A stretch of DNA of 47,714 nt from Candidatus Yanofskyibacteriota bacterium (GTDB lineage: Bacteria; Patescibacteriota; Minisyncoccia; 2-02-FULL-40-12; GWA2-44-9). The position numbers and the translations under genes are program-made. Of the stretch, positions 22,892 to 31,385 are shown one piece after another. How positions within the stretch are numbered: the stretch's first letter is position 1; each line of letters starts with the position of its first letter. The notes under the pieces are model-generated. The model worked only from the letters and a program-made list of their open reading frames with translations, ran no database searches and had not been told where the DNA came from. The stretch is from positions 1 through 47,714 of the forward strand of contig JACOZW010000051.1 in the NCBI GenBank assembly GCA_016181145.1, given 5' to 3'.

Positions 22892-22920
22892 ATGATAGCA
22901 TACTATGACTTAGATTACAA
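22892..22920 (-). promoter_or_regulatory. Promoter of the RRM gene
   Basis: Minus strand TTGTAA, 17 nt, TATCAT. It overlaps the divergent DUF192 promoter region. Confidence 0.7.
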
Positions 22921-22929
22921 GGGATCTGC

Positions 22930-22935
22930 TATAAT
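22930..22935 (+). promoter_or_regulatory. -10 box of the DUF192 gene, leaderless position
   Basis: TATAAT ends 6 nt before the ATG at 22942, with TGACTT about 18 nt upstream as a weak -35. Confidence 0.65.
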
Positions 22936-22941
22936 GACTAT

Positions 22942-23409
22942 ATGTACAGAAGATTTATTTTAATCCTATTTTTAACAATCACGGGATTGCTAGTTTTTTC
23001 TTATTTTAATCCATGGAATGGTATACCCTCCATAAATCAATTTCCTAAACAAAATCAGAGCATATTATCAATAAATGGAACCAATATAAAAGTAGAAATT
23101 GCCGACGAGCCAAATGAGCAAAGCCAGGGTCTTTCGGGAAGAGAATCTCTTGCTAACGACAGTGGCATGCTCTTTGTATTCCCCCAACCGATAATAACCG
23201 GATTCTGGATGAAAGATATGAAATTTTCTTTAGACTTAATATGGATAGACGAGAGAGGAAAAATTATAGAAATAACCAAGAACATCTCCCCCGTAACTTA
23301 TCCCGAAACATTCCTACCGCCCTCGCCGATAAAATACGTCCTAGAAGTCAACGCGGGTTGGTCAGACAAAAATAATATAAAAATCGGGGATAAAATTACT
23401 AGAACATAG
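22942..23409 (+). CDS. DUF192 (UPF0127) exported protein
   Basis: 155 aa. An N-terminal TM or signal segment (FILILFLTITGLLVFSYF) is followed by the DUF192 domain: EQSQGLSGRESLANDSGMLF, then FWMKDMKFSLDLIWID, SPVTYPETF and YVLEVNAGW. It is a small beta-barrel domain of unknown biochemical role, usually exported. The likely leaderless promoter and lack of SD fit the second gene class here. Its stop codon TAG is part of the outer end of F1d. Confidence 0.92.
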   Translation: MYRRFILILFLTITGLLVFSYFNPWNGIPSINQFPKQNQSILSINGTNIKVEIADEPNEQSQGLSGRESLANDSGMLFVFPQPIITGFWMKDMKFSLDLIWIDERGKIIEITKNISPVTYPETFLPPSPIKYVLEVNAGWSDKNNIKIGDKITRT

Positions 23410-23687
23410 ATTCACCCTTTCCTCATCATTTTCTCAACCAATGCTCCGAGATAGACAAACTCATCGTTCAGGGACTATACCCAGACTCGGACCACATTCG
23501 GTTTCTTCCTGCGGAAACCGAATCTTAAGTACTCGGAAAAATTGTTACCATAAGAATGGTAAACCAAGCCAATTTTTCCTGCGTATTTCCTCCCTAGGGT
23601 ATAGTCCCTTCACTTCTATCGTGGTAATGGTTTCCCTGCCTGCCGGTAGGCAGGGAAAATAATTAGGAAAGGGTTCGCTATTGTTCG
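23401..23687 (-). repeat. Structured repeat F1d, full-length
   Basis: Minus strand copy with the complete frame: AACCCTTTCCTAATTATTTT and GAAAATGATGAGGAAAGGGT. A perfect 12-bp stem GGGACTATACCC/GGGTATAGTCCC encloses the core TAGGGAGGAAATACGCAGG...GAGTCTG. The two inner arms match F1b closely, but the apical hairpin here is TTACCAT-TCTT-ATGGTAA. A CCCTGCCTACCGGCAGGCAGGG palindrome sits in the 5' frame. The outermost stem (GAACAATAG/CTATGTTC) contains the stop codons of both convergent neighbours. Confidence 0.9.
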
Positions 23688-24343
23688 TTTTTACTTTGTG
23701 TATATGGTACTAGTCCCACAAACTCAAATGACTCTTTATCAAAAGAAAATTTTGTTAAACTGCCGGTCTCAACAGAAAAATCTTCGTGTTTATCGTGACT
23801 AGCTTTTGCCAAAACTGGCAGGATGGCTCGTAAGCAACCCCTGTGAGTTACAATGAGGATATTCTCACCCGCACTATTTTCTTCGGCTATTTCTTCCAGG
23901 ACATCAAACAATCTCCTCTCCATCTGTTGCCACGACTCACCATTTTCAGGAACAAAAGAATATCTTTCGTTTATATCCATTCCGGATAATTTATTAGCTA
24001 CCTCATCCCATGGAAGATCCCTCCATATTCCCCAGTCGCGTTCCTTCAAGCCATCTTTAACTTTAACCGACAAACCCAGTTCTTTGGCAATTACTTCTGC
24101 CGTCTGATGGGAGCGCCCCAATGGCGAAGTGTAAACATCGGTTACATTTATATTATTTTCTTTAAAATATCTGGCCATTGATCTTGCTTCATCCGTACCT
24201 CTTTCAGTCAATGGCGCGTCGTTCATGACCAGACATTCCGACCCTAATACATTACTTTCACTCTGACCGTGCCTGATGAACCAAAAAGAAACTTTGTCCG
24301 CATTATTCTTGACCCCCAATTTAGTTTTAATTCTGTTCAACAT
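23678..24343 (-). CDS. Histidine phosphatase family protein (phosphoglycerate-mutase-like)
   Basis: 221 aa. The catalytic phosphohistidine motif is FIRHGQSESN (H25). Then come PLTERGTDEARSMARYF, TSPLGRSHQTAEVIA, RDWGIWRDLP, and the second His in LIVTHRGCLRAIL. It could be a cofactor-dependent phosphoglycerate mutase or a broader phosphatase; the sequence does not decide. Its stop lies within the outer stem of F1d. F2b lies upstream. Confidence 0.92.
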   Translation of the reverse strand: MLNRIKTKLGVKNNADKVSFWFIRHGQSESNVLGSECLVMNDAPLTERGTDEARSMARYFKENNINVTDVYTSPLGRSHQTAEVIAKELGLSVKVKDGLKERDWGIWRDLPWDEVANKLSGMDINERYSFVPENGESWQQMERRLFDVLEEIAEENSAGENILIVTHRGCLRAILPVLAKASHDKHEDFSVETGSLTKFSFDKESFEFVGLVPYTQSKNEQ

Positions 24344-24386
24344 AAGTATGGATAGTTAGCAGAGCATACTAAATTTATTAAGCGCA

Positions 24387-24540
24387 GGCTATCTGCCTTT
24401 CGGGACCATCTAGTCGCCAGATTGATTGGTTTGTCAAAGGTCATTCCTTGACAAAATCTGGCGACGATCGAGTGAGTCTTGCCGCTGGAGCAAGACGAAC
24501 AGACGAACGCGTCCCGAAAGGCAGTGGCCGAGAGCGAGGA
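24387..24540 (+). repeat. Structured repeat F2b
   Basis: GGCTATCTGCCTTTCGGGAC pairs with GTCCCGAAAGGCAGTGGCC. Inside: GTCGCCAGATT/AATCTGGCGAC with a TTTGTCAAAGG/CCTTGACAAA tip, a GATCGAGTGA junction, and GTCTTGC-CGCTGGA-GCAAGAC. Compared with F2c it has three positions where both partners changed and pairing is kept. An 8-nt AGACGAAC duplication is specific to this copy. Confidence 0.9.
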
Positions 24541-24562
24541 AAAATTTAGAAGGATTGAGCAA

Positions 24563-24775
24563 CTACATCTTATCTTCCGAGCTTGAGAAGATACTTTTTA
24601 TCTTCTTGAGGATTTTTCTGCCTTCATAGGTGACGCAAACGAGAATAAGGCCTACGAATATTATGACTAATGGATAAAAGATGGACCAAAAACTTCCGGG
24701 GAAATAAATAATTCCCAAGTTGCGGAGCAAAAAAGCAAGACCAAAAACTATTACTATTAAACCGGATATATACAC
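24563..24775 (-). CDS. DUF5668-like two-TM protein
   Basis: 70 aa with two hydrophobic helices, GLIVIVFGLAFLLRNLGII and FWSIFYPLVIIFVGLILV, and a basic C-terminal tail (YEGRKILKKIKSIFSSSED). The pattern (helix, RNLG, W, helix) matches the small LiaI/LiaF-like TM domain family DUF5668. It follows dedA by 15 nt on the same strand, so it is likely part of that transcript. Role unknown; relatives are linked to envelope stress. Confidence 0.75.
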   Translation of the reverse strand: MYISGLIVIVFGLAFLLRNLGIIYFPGSFWSIFYPLVIIFVGLILVCVTYEGRKILKKIKSIFSSSEDKM

Positions 24776-24790
24776 AATAAACTAATTATA

Positions 24791-25453
24791 CTATTTCCCT
24801 TTTCCCGTAACAAGTCTGGCCAGATTATTAACAACACTCCTAACCTGATCCCGATGATGTTTCTCCTTAAGAAAGTGTGCGATAGGCGGTAAAATCGAGC
24901 CCAAAACAATCGCTAGAATTATTGGTATAAGATATTGGTCAATATTTGGTATTGCGCTGCCGAGAAAATATCCAAGCAATGGCATTCCCAAACCCCAGAC
25001 AAGACCCCCAATAAGATTGAAGAAAAAGAAATGGGAGTATTTCATCTCGCCAGCACCGGCAACTATCGGAGCGAAAGTCCTGACAACGGGCATAAAACGG
25101 GCTAAAACTATAGTCTTACCGCCGTATTTTTCATAAAACCTACTCGCGGTTTTTAGATGATCTTTATGAAAGAAGATGGAATCTTCGCGATTAAATATTT
25201 TGATCCCAACCTTCTTTCCGAAAGCATAGCCGAAGTTATCGCCCAAGACAGCGGCGGCAAAAGTCAGAAGAGCTAGTGGTACTATATGAAGGTAGCCCTG
25301 TGATGCTAAGAACCCGGCCGTGAAAAGCAAAGAGTCTCCGGGCAGAAAGAATCCGACAAATAATCCCGATTCGGCAAAAATAATAGCAAACAGACCGATA
25401 TAGCCAACGGCCTTAATTAGACTAACCAAATCAATTCCTAAAAGCTGTTCCAT
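24791..25453 (-). CDS. DedA-family membrane protein
   Basis: About 220 aa from MEQLLGIDLVSLIK; the track's longer start is unlikely because the -10 box (TATAAT) falls between. The DedA motifs are FAESGLFVGFFLPGDSLLF, GDNFGYAFGKKVG, and the hallmark LARFMPVVRTFAPIVAGAG. DedA proteins are flippases for lipid carriers such as undecaprenyl phosphate; that activity here is inferred from family. Transcription would start almost at the ATG (leaderless). It heads a pair with the DUF5668-like gene. Confidence 0.93.
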   Translation of the reverse strand: MEQLLGIDLVSLIKAVGYIGLFAIIFAESGLFVGFFLPGDSLLFTAGFLASQGYLHIVPLALLTFAAAVLGDNFGYAFGKKVGIKIFNREDSIFFHKDHLKTASRFYEKYGGKTIVLARFMPVVRTFAPIVAGAGEMKYSHFFFFNLIGGLVWGLGMPLLGYFLGSAIPNIDQYLIPIILAIVLGSILPPIAHFLKEKHHRDQVRSVVNNLARLVTGKGK

Positions 25454-25460
25454 TTCCCAT

Positions 25461-25466
25461 ATTATA
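25461..25466 (-). promoter_or_regulatory. -10 box of dedA, leaderless position
   Basis: Minus strand TATAAT ends 7 nt before the ATG at 25453. No convincing -35 is seen. Confidence 0.6.
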
Positions 25467-25476
25467 GCATTAAAAT

Positions 25477-25541
25477 CCCCCGAGACTAGTCTTCCTACTA
25501 TCAATAAGCACAATAAGAGCCCTGTCTCGGGGGCTCTTATT
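25477..25541 (-). terminator. Terminator with competing or pseudoknotted hairpins
   Basis: Hairpin 1, AATAAGAGCCC-CCGAGACA-GGGCTCTTATT, comes first after the surface-protein stop. Its loop CCGAGAC is also complementary to the downstream GTCTCGG, which together with CCC/GGG forms hairpin 2 (CCCCCGAGAC/GTCTCGGGGG followed by ATTTT). The two can exclude one another or form a pseudoknot. Confidence 0.75.
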
Positions 25542-25559
25542 GCTCACCGAATATCTATT

Positions 25560-28500
25560 TTACCTACTATATACGGGGATCTGAGAAAGCGAAGTGTAAT
25601 CAATCGAGGATTTAGAATACCAGCCGAATTCATTATTGTTGACACAGAATACTTTTTTGAAAAAATTTGCATCCTCAGTAACAGCCTGATCTCCTGTCAT
25701 ATTTACCCAATGGAGAACCCCGGAATCTTCACCAGTCGCATCAACGGCGTAAACTTTAGTATCGTTGACTTCACAATTTCTAAATAAACCAGAGGTCGGA
25801 AAAGCATCCCTCGCACCGCTAACAACGCTCTTAACCCTACTCCAACCAAGGTGGGCATAGAAGTTAAATATGGCAGGATTTAAGAATAATCTCTTATAAC
25901 CCCAAGCATTGACAATGTAGATGTCGGGGTCGCTTGAACCTGTTGCGCTTACGGTATCCCCTTCGTTAAGATTATACTTAGCGAGATTGGCGGAATCGCC
26001 AACTGCAGTAACAGCACCCAACACCGAAGGTGTCGGAGTAGAAACAGGAGCAACATATGGCACATAGCTCCCGCCACCGGATGGGACTGAGCTAGTGGTA
26101 ACAGGGGCAGAAGTTGAAACTACGGCCGTCTGTGTATATGTAGCAAAACTGGTAAAGTGCTTAGTCCAGATAACTAAATCGCCTCCAACATCTATTTTAC
26201 AGTCTCCATCAGCCACCAAAGCATCTCCCGTCGCTTGGTCATCGGCCGCACAGGTGCTGGTTATTTCGGTAAATGCAGTTCCTGTTCTGACATAACCCGC
26301 TCTTTTACCAGCCTGACCCGGAAGTAAAATTCTTACGGCCTTATCAAATGACAACTTAGCTCCCGTAAATCCGACTTCTATCGCAGTACTGAGAGTTTTA
26401 GTTTCTCCCGAAGTCTCCGGCAAAGTTACTGTTGTAACTGTCGGAGCGGCGATAATACCATCCCATGCGACATCATCACTTGTAACCGTAGTAGAAGCGG
26501 GAATTGCCACATTAGCATTATTAGCGTCAGCCGAGGTAATATTAATTTCTGGAAGCATTCCGGTTCCGTCGATAATAAATGCACTGACATTAATAGTCGG
26601 ATCATCTGTGCCAGAATCTATGGTAATATTAACTTCTTGATTCGGATCGGTAATGACAACTTCCGGCTTTTCATCATTAAGAGTAGCATCGCCACTGCCA
26701 TCTTCGTCAGTTTCCGGAGCAGTCTGCGTATCTGATAATACAGAATCAACTAAGAGCAGGCTATTTGCAGTATTGCCGGCAAGATCAGTAACATTAGCAA
26801 CTACATCATTGGCAAAAATTGCTGTCTCCGTACCTGAAACTGAAATTCTTAGCTTAGCTCCATCCCCATCATTATTATCATTCCACCTAAATGTCAGCGC
26901 CCTATCGGCACCTGCAGTTAAAGCATTCTCTATGACCGTACGGCCAGCATCGTTTAATTTTTCACTAAAAGTCATAGTGGCTCCAAATAATTCTTCCCTC
27001 AATAAAGGCAGCGAGTAGTCGCTTTCATCGTTACTTAATGATTCCACCGATGGACCGGCAGTATCAATCGTAAAGTTAGCTACCTCAGACCAATCGGAAT
27101 CTCCTGCATCATTATGGGCTCTTACATCCCATGTATAATTATCGTCCTCCAGCGAGTCATCCGGTACAAAGCTGTTAACGGTTACCGTTTCTGAATAAAT
27201 AGTATCCTCGTTTGAGTCATATATCTCTACTGTATATCCAGTTACGGCCGGATCAGCCACAACTTCATCCCAAGACAATGTCGGTTGGGTGTTATTTGTG
27301 GGACTAGAGGGGTTGACTTGGAGATTAACCGGCGCTTCCGGTATTGTATTAACAACATCAACCGTTCTGGTAACCATATCGGCCGAATTACCTGCAGTAT
27401 CCATTGCGTTGTAGGTAATAGTATAAGAACCAACCGCATCCACGAATGCCGAAGCGTCAATTATTACTTCTGAATCATCGTCAGTGGTTGCGCCTAACTC
27501 TGCATATCCCGTACCAAGTTCAATTGTTTGGGGATTATCTCCCGTAAGAGTAATTATCGGGGCAATAGTATCGATATTTTCAACCGTAGCCGTAGCAGAA
27601 CCATCATTCCCGGCTTCATCAACAAACTCAAACGCAAATGAACCATTTTCAGTAAATTCGTAACTTGTTTCTCCGCCGTTGTTTGTTACGATGACATCTT
27701 CGGATGGGTCAAGGGTCGCGGTCACGCTTCCGTTTATAGGCGCAGTAGTTGAATATTCTATAGTTGCAGTTGGCGCCGTATTATCAATCGTATAGCTTGT
27801 CTGTCCTGTCGCGGCAGTATTTGGATTACCAGCCATATCATATGCTAAGATCGTAACTGTGTGTTCCCCGTCATTTTCTGACGGAACATCCCACTCATAA
27901 GTCCAAGTCAGATTATCTACTTTGGTCATCAATGCATTATCGACAAGCAATGGCTCGCTATGAACTGATATTTTTGGCGACGTTTCTTCATTAATTGCAT
28001 CGTTCTCGGTAAATGTTGCGGTAATAATAATTGTGTCAGCATCCCTGATAACTGAATCTGAATGATCATCGGTCAGTACAACGTCAGGAGCAATAGTATC
28101 AGCAACCGGATTCACTGTAATAGTAAATGTATCTGAGTAGATATTATTTGCTGATTGCCCGTCATCGGCAGTAACAGTAATAGTAACCGAACCATTAGCA
28201 TCGGCTACCGGTGTATAAATCAGTGTTCTCGTTGAACCAGCTTCAGTAATTGTTGGATTTGGAATAATTGATTGGTCACTTGAAGTAGCTGACATTGATA
28301 CTGTCTGTTCAGATTCATCCCCCGGAGAAACATTTGTAATTGAAACTGATTGTTCGGAAGAGTTCTCATTAACTGTCTGATCTCCAATCGCATCAAAGCT
28401 CGGCGGAGTATTAGCGGGTTCCTCAAGCGTTATCGTCACACTATCACTTGTAAATAAATCGGAAACATTACCCTCCGCATCCTTAACCCAAGCATAAAGA

Positions 28501-29804
28501 GTTTTTGTACCGTCTGAGGTAAAAACATAAGTATAAGAAGAAGCACCGAATGAAGACCAGTCAAGCGAGCTGGCTAAAGGCTTAGTACCGGACTCCGTAA
28601 ACATTACATCAGATGGATTCCCACGGGGATTATCATGAGCGCCAACATGAATATTATTAACAGTAAGGGAATCAGCTGTCTCTGGAATATCAAAAGAAGA
28701 GACCACCGGCTTCATCGTGTCGCGCATAAAGAACTGGGTAAAATGATCGGTTGTAAATATTATCTGTCCGTCATTTTCCTCGCTATCATAATCAAAAGAC
28801 CCCAAGTCAGGATATTCGGAATCTTCGGGATCTATTATTCCATCCGAATCATCCTTAACAACAAGGTCGTCAACCTCTACGGGATTTTCATCATCGTATC
28901 CAAACTCATTAATTCCATACATATAAATCCTAGCACCGGTAATGCTCATCTCCTCGGCGGTCTCTGAATCAAACTTAATCCAGCCGTCAGACATTTCCAT
29001 CTTCTCGCCAAGTGATTGTAGAACAGCCACCGTATCTTGATTGGTAAGATTCAAGTTAGATTCAAAAACAATCTTTCCACCATATTCTTTCTCACCATCC
29101 TCTTCCTCAACATCTTCTTTCTCAAAATACAAAGCGCCATCATCTTCGTTAGCTGGCGTACTTGAAGGATCATCTAGCTCTCCAATATTAGAAATAATGC
29201 CATCAGCCAATAATATCTCATCGATAGTGCTTAACAGCGGTGCTCTTCCATCTTGGCCGGCGTCATTAAACCAACCCCTAGTCGGAGTTTGATCCGTCAC
29301 CCAGCTACCATCAATAAGGGCACCTGATTTACCTTGATCTGATTCACTAAGGTTTTGCACAGCTCCCAAACCAGAAATATGAGAAACATCGCCATAAGAT
29401 ATTGCCGAAATTGTATTAGCACCGGACATCAACAAAATTGCATCACCTCCATCACTTAATTTAAAACCTGAATACTCATAAACAAATAATCCCATTGCGG
29501 GAATTATACCGCTAGATAAAGTCGTATCGTTTGGAGCTCCGCCACCAGTAAAATCACGCAAGACTAACGGTGTTACGCTCAAATCTATACTTGATTCAGT
29601 TGTATTCAAAAGTTCCACCCATTCTTTATCACCACTATCCGGATGAGAAACAAATTCATTAATAATTACATCTCCGATTCCAGGATCTGCCTTCGCCATA
29701 TTAACCGCAAAAAAACCGCTTACTAATGCGGCTATTGTGAGAACACTAAAAATAGTCGGCCCATAGAGACTTCCCAATCGATGAGATCCTATGATTTTTT
29801 TCAC
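25560..29804 (-). CDS. Giant multidomain surface protein (1414 aa)
   Basis: Exported, probably S-layer-like or adhesive. The signal segment (FSVLTIAALVSGFFAVNMAKA) is followed by a lamin-tail domain (VIINEFVSHPDSGDKEWVEL, to about 130). An acidic linker comes next, then tandem Ig-like modules: one with SDGTKTLYAWVKDAEGNVS, a cadherin-like block (SVTITVTADDGQ), a DUF5011-type module (ELGTGYAELGATTDDDSEV), and an FN3-like module (YTVEIYDSNEDTIYSETV). The C-terminal part has a Pro/Ser/Thr stretch and a module with YKRLFLNPAIFNFYAHLGW that I associate with CPR surface proteins. No sortase motif. GTG start. Acidic, Ser/Thr-rich composition makes it a candidate PMT substrate. Confidence 0.93.
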   Translation of the reverse strand: MKKIIGSHRLGSLYGPTIFSVLTIAALVSGFFAVNMAKADPGIGDVIINEFVSHPDSGDKEWVELLNTTESSIDLSVTPLVLRDFTGGGAPNDTTLSSGIIPAMGLFVYEYSGFKLSDGGDAILLMSGANTISAISYGDVSHISGLGAVQNLSESDQGKSGALIDGSWVTDQTPTRGWFNDAGQDGRAPLLSTIDEILLADGIISNIGELDDPSSTPANEDDGALYFEKEDVEEEDGEKEYGGKIVFESNLNLTNQDTVAVLQSLGEKMEMSDGWIKFDSETAEEMSITGARIYMYGINEFGYDDENPVEVDDLVVKDDSDGIIDPEDSEYPDLGSFDYDSEENDGQIIFTTDHFTQFFMRDTMKPVVSSFDIPETADSLTVNNIHVGAHDNPRGNPSDVMFTESGTKPLASSLDWSSFGASSYTYVFTSDGTKTLYAWVKDAEGNVSDLFTSDSVTITLEEPANTPPSFDAIGDQTVNENSSEQSVSITNVSPGDESEQTVSMSATSSDQSIIPNPTITEAGSTRTLIYTPVADANGSVTITVTADDGQSANNIYSDTFTITVNPVADTIAPDVVLTDDHSDSVIRDADTIIITATFTENDAINEETSPKISVHSEPLLVDNALMTKVDNLTWTYEWDVPSENDGEHTVTILAYDMAGNPNTAATGQTSYTIDNTAPTATIEYSTTAPINGSVTATLDPSEDVIVTNNGGETSYEFTENGSFAFEFVDEAGNDGSATATVENIDTIAPIITLTGDNPQTIELGTGYAELGATTDDDSEVIIDASAFVDAVGSYTITYNAMDTAGNSADMVTRTVDVVNTIPEAPVNLQVNPSSPTNNTQPTLSWDEVVADPAVTGYTVEIYDSNEDTIYSETVTVNSFVPDDSLEDDNYTWDVRAHNDAGDSDWSEVANFTIDTAGPSVESLSNDESDYSLPLLREELFGATMTFSEKLNDAGRTVIENALTAGADRALTFRWNDNNDGDGAKLRISVSGTETAIFANDVVANVTDLAGNTANSLLLVDSVLSDTQTAPETDEDGSGDATLNDEKPEVVITDPNQEVNITIDSGTDDPTINVSAFIIDGTGMLPEINITSADANNANVAIPASTTVTSDDVAWDGIIAAPTVTTVTLPETSGETKTLSTAIEVGFTGAKLSFDKAVRILLPGQAGKRAGYVRTGTAFTEITSTCAADDQATGDALVADGDCKIDVGGDLVIWTKHFTSFATYTQTAVVSTSAPVTTSSVPSGGGSYVPYVAPVSTPTPSVLGAVTAVGDSANLAKYNLNEGDTVSATGSSDPDIYIVNAWGYKRLFLNPAIFNFYAHLGWSRVKSVVSGARDAFPTSGLFRNCEVNDTKVYAVDATGEDSGVLHWVNMTGDQAVTEDANFFKKVFCVNNNEFGWYSKSSIDYTSLSQIPVYSR

Positions 29805-29883
29805 GAGATACAGTGCTCATTGAATCTCCGGTGATTATTGGCAAATATTCACCAGTCCCTCAATAAGATTTATTAATAATTAT

Positions 29884-29912
29884 ATTATAACACAAGTTCA
29901 AAAATTAAGCAA
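29884..29912 (-). promoter_or_regulatory. Promoter of the giant surface protein gene
   Basis: Minus strand TTGCTT, 17 nt, TATAAT, giving a leader of about 70 nt. The rest of the 220-nt gap up to asnS shows no other feature. Confidence 0.75.
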
Positions 29913-30024
29913 GCAATAGTCGGATTGATATTTCTAGGCCGGATGTTCTTTCTCAATTAGCGTCCCACAGATACAATAGTCCTAAATAATAAAAAGATAA
30001 AGCCCTTAACCAATACATATCCTC

Positions 30025-31338
30025 TTACGGCGTTTTTCTGGTAATCATCCGCGGGAAAGGAATAGTTTCGCGGACATGTTTTAATCCGCATATCCACGCT
30101 ACTAATCTTTCCAAACCAATGCCAAAACCGGAATGAGGCACTGAACCGAATTTACGGGTATCCAGATACCACTGAAAATCTTCGGTCTTTAAATTGTGCT
30201 CTTTCAGCCTTTTAACTAACTCATCATAATTATCTTCTCTTTGAGAACCCCCGAAAATTTCTCCATATCCTTCAGGAGCCAACAGATCATTGCATAAAAC
30301 AACCGATGGATCTTTCGGATCGCGTTTCATATAAAATGCTTTCACGTCCGATGGATATTTCTCGATAAAAATCGGCTTATCATATGTATTGGTAAGTATT
30401 GTCTCGTCATCGGCACCGAGATCGCTCCCCTCCTCGATACTACTGCCAAGCTCCTGCAGTTTCTTTACCGCCTCTTTGTGCGTCATCCGATAAAACGGGG
30501 ATTTTATTTTCTCCAATGGCGCAACATCACGCTCAACCAGAGAAAGCTCAAATTTATATTCTTTCAGTATTTTATCAACTACATAGCTGACCAATTTCTC
30601 CTGTATCTGCATGTTCTCTTCGTGTTCGACAAAAGCCGCTTCGGCATCCATCATCCAAAACTCCGTCAAATGCCGGCGAGTCTTTGATTTCTCAGCTCTG
30701 AAGACCGGCCCAAAGTCATAAACCCTGCCTAAAGAACCAATCGCTGCTTCCAGATAAAGCTGTCCCGACTGAGATAAAAAGGCCTGTCCCAAATCAAAAT
30801 AATCTATACCAAAAAGAGTAGTCGTTCCCTCGCAGGCCGATGGAGTCAAAATCGGAGAATCAAAACGGGTAAAACCGTTATTTTTCAGCCACTCCTCTAT
30901 GTATCCATAAATTCCGGCTCTTATTCTTAATATCGCCCACTGTCTTTCCGAGCGGATCCACAGATGCCTGTTATCAAGCAAGAAATCAGGGCCGTGCTCT
31001 TTTTTGCCTATAGTGTACTCCGGAGAATACTGGAATACTTTCACCTCACTCACATGCAACTCAAATTCCCCTGCCTTTTTAGGGTGTTCCGAAACTGTGC
31101 CGATTAATTCAACCGATGTTTCGAGGGTAATTTTTGATGCCGAATCCCAGATTGCTTCGGCTTTGTCTCCATGCAGGCTTCTTAAACTTTTTTCCTCAAC
31201 AATCGCCTGAACAAACCCGCTTCCATCGCGAACCTGTAAAAAAATGATTTTCCCCGATGAGCGCACATTAAAAACCCAGCCCCGTATCTTTACGGTTTCG
31301 TTTTTATGTTGCGCCAGATCTTTAATCAGAATAACCAT
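30025..31338 (-). CDS. asnS: Asparaginyl-tRNA synthetase
   Basis: Class IIb aminoacyl-tRNA synthetase charging tRNA-Asn; about 437 aa from MVILIKDLAQHKNE (the track start adds 13 residues). The OB-fold anticodon-binding domain comes first (VKIRGWVFNVRSSGKIIFLQ). The catalytic domain has motif 2 with FRAEKSKTRRHLTEF, WMMDAEAAF, and motif 3 GFGIGLERLVAWICG followed by HVRETIPFPR. FLSQSGQLYLEAAIG is typical of AsnRS. The presence of AsnRS means the organism need not rely on transamidation for Asn-tRNA. Confidence 0.95.
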   Translation of the reverse strand: MVILIKDLAQHKNETVKIRGWVFNVRSSGKIIFLQVRDGSGFVQAIVEEKSLRSLHGDKAEAIWDSASKITLETSVELIGTVSEHPKKAGEFELHVSEVKVFQYSPEYTIGKKEHGPDFLLDNRHLWIRSERQWAILRIRAGIYGYIEEWLKNNGFTRFDSPILTPSACEGTTTLFGIDYFDLGQAFLSQSGQLYLEAAIGSLGRVYDFGPVFRAEKSKTRRHLTEFWMMDAEAAFVEHEENMQIQEKLVSYVVDKILKEYKFELSLVERDVAPLEKIKSPFYRMTHKEAVKKLQELGSSIEEGSDLGADDETILTNTYDKPIFIEKYPSDVKAFYMKRDPKDPSVVLCNDLLAPEGYGEIFGGSQREDNYDELVKRLKEHNLKTEDFQWYLDTRKFGSVPHSGFGIGLERLVAWICGLKHVRETIPFPRMITRKTP

Positions 31339-31385
31339 GGTATATATCATTCTATGCTCCATGGGAATTAATATCAATAAAGGAG

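Noticed and set aside
28635-28967. 110-aa plus-strand ORF inside the giant surface gene
   Set aside because: Antisense shadow of the repetitive surface-protein reading frame without recognisable features.
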